A stretch of DNA of 43,001 nt from an uncultured Clostridium sp. (GTDB taxonomy: Bacteria; Bacillota; Clostridia; Peptostreptococcales; Peptostreptococcaceae), in contig CAMBXR010000021.1 in the NCBI GenBank assembly GCA_945871955.1, positions 1 to 43,001 of the forward strand, in the 5' to 3' direction. The position numbers and the translations under genes are program-made. The notes under the pieces were generated by a model that had not been told where the DNA came from, made no database searches, and saw nothing but the letters and a program-made list of their open reading frames with translations. Of the stretch, positions 42,703 through 43,001 are shown in pieces (positions within the stretch are counted from its first letter, which is position 1; every line of letters starts with the position of its first letter).

Positions 42703-42896
42703 GTTTATCACTCCTATATTTTAAGTATTATATATTTATACATCTTATTATATACCTATATATCATTATTTAATAATACCATAATAATCGAATTATATTA
42801 AGGTATTTAATAATAAAATCATCATAACTTCACTTATATTCTCTCTTCTTTTTAAAGCATTTTTATTTTTTATTATAATTAAATATTTTTTTATGC

Positions 42897-42925
42897 TTGA
42901 TTCTAAATAACCCTTTTGCTATAAT
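42897..42925 (+). promoter_or_regulatory. Promoter of tRNA-Leu
   Basis: TTGATT (42897-42902), 17 bases, TATAAT (42920-42925). Transcription would start about 12 bases before the tRNA. The region between it and polA (42712-42896) is AT-rich, with a dyad AATACC/GGTATT at 42775-42807 and no ORF. Confidence 0.8.
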
Positions 42926-42943
42926 TTAGTATAAATTAAATTT

Positions 42944-43001
42944 GCCGGATTGGTGGAATGGCAGACGCGACGGACTCAAAATCCGTTGGTAGCAATACCG
43001 T
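42944..43001 (+). tRNA. tRNA-Leu (CAA), 3' end outside the window
   Basis: Acceptor start GCCGGAT, D-arm TGGTGGAATGGCAGACGC, then anticodon stem ACGGA/TCCGT with loop CTCAAAA. The anticodon is CAA, reading UUG. The long variable arm begins TGGTAGCAATACCG, as expected for a class II leucine tRNA. The T-arm and 3' end lie beyond the right edge. Confidence 0.93.

Noticed and set aside
1-43001. CRISPR arrays, insertion sequences, prophage or defence genes
   Set aside because: No repeated spacer units, transposase motifs, integrase or phage genes were found. Gene content is ordinary core genome throughout.

Overview
The window is AT-rich, low-GC Firmicutes chromosome, most likely from the Clostridia and probably the Peptostreptococcaceae (Clostridioides/Paraclostridium-like). 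This is inferred from gene content and order: a complete rnfCDGEAB operon, maf-radC-mreBCD-PBP2-minCDE-rodA, Prp-processed L27, and an FprA flavodiiron protein, all with strong GGAGG-type ribosome binding sites. It is mostly core genome. I see no insertion sequence, prophage or CRISPR array. Nearly everything is on the minus strand. The plus-strand exceptions are recX with a tiny downstream ORF, rnz, fprA, a candidate small RNA and a tRNA-Leu cut by the right edge.

Layout, left to right. 1-5129: ridA, leuS behind a T-box leader, rsfS, yqeK and nadD (translation and NAD metabolism). 5130-8383: recX, a 25-codon ORF and rnz on plus, converging with a solitary potD-like lipoprotein gene. This block separates yhbY from nadD. 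8384-15208: the ribosome/RNA block yhbY, obgE, rpmA, prp, rplU (with an L21 leader), rng and a radical SAM pair. 15547-16740: fprA. 16795-27122: cell shape and division (mgsA, rodA, minE, minD, minC, PBP2, mreD, mreC, mreB, radC, maf), apparently one long transcription unit starting at maf. 27364-32511: the Rnf ion-pumping ferredoxin:NAD+ oxidoreductase. 32803-36673: envelope and accessory genes (SPOR-like protein, SH3b-NlpC/P60 hydrolase, VOC protein, exported nuclease-like protein, SAP-like hypothetical). 36978-42702: HMA metal-binding protein, solute-binding lipoprotein, lytic transglycosylase, coaE and polA. 42944-end: partial tRNA-Leu(CAA).

The genes form coherent groups. Leucyl-tRNA supply is sensed by the T-box in front of leuS. 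Prp sits between L21 and L27 and matures the L27 N-terminus. MreBCD, PBP2 and RodA form the elongation machinery and share a unit with the MinCDE division-site system. Rnf couples ferredoxin and NADH to an ion gradient.

The least explained signals are: a possible C-rich small RNA ending at 36923; a 25-residue membrane peptide after recX; an exported nuclease-like gene whose natural start is ATT or is frameshifted; a 21-bp palindrome holding the last codons of two convergent genes; a perfect palindrome inside the rnf promoter; and a large insertion in the PBP2 transpeptidase domain. I found no convincing wholly new multi-gene system. Promoter, operator and small-RNA calls come from reading motifs by eye.
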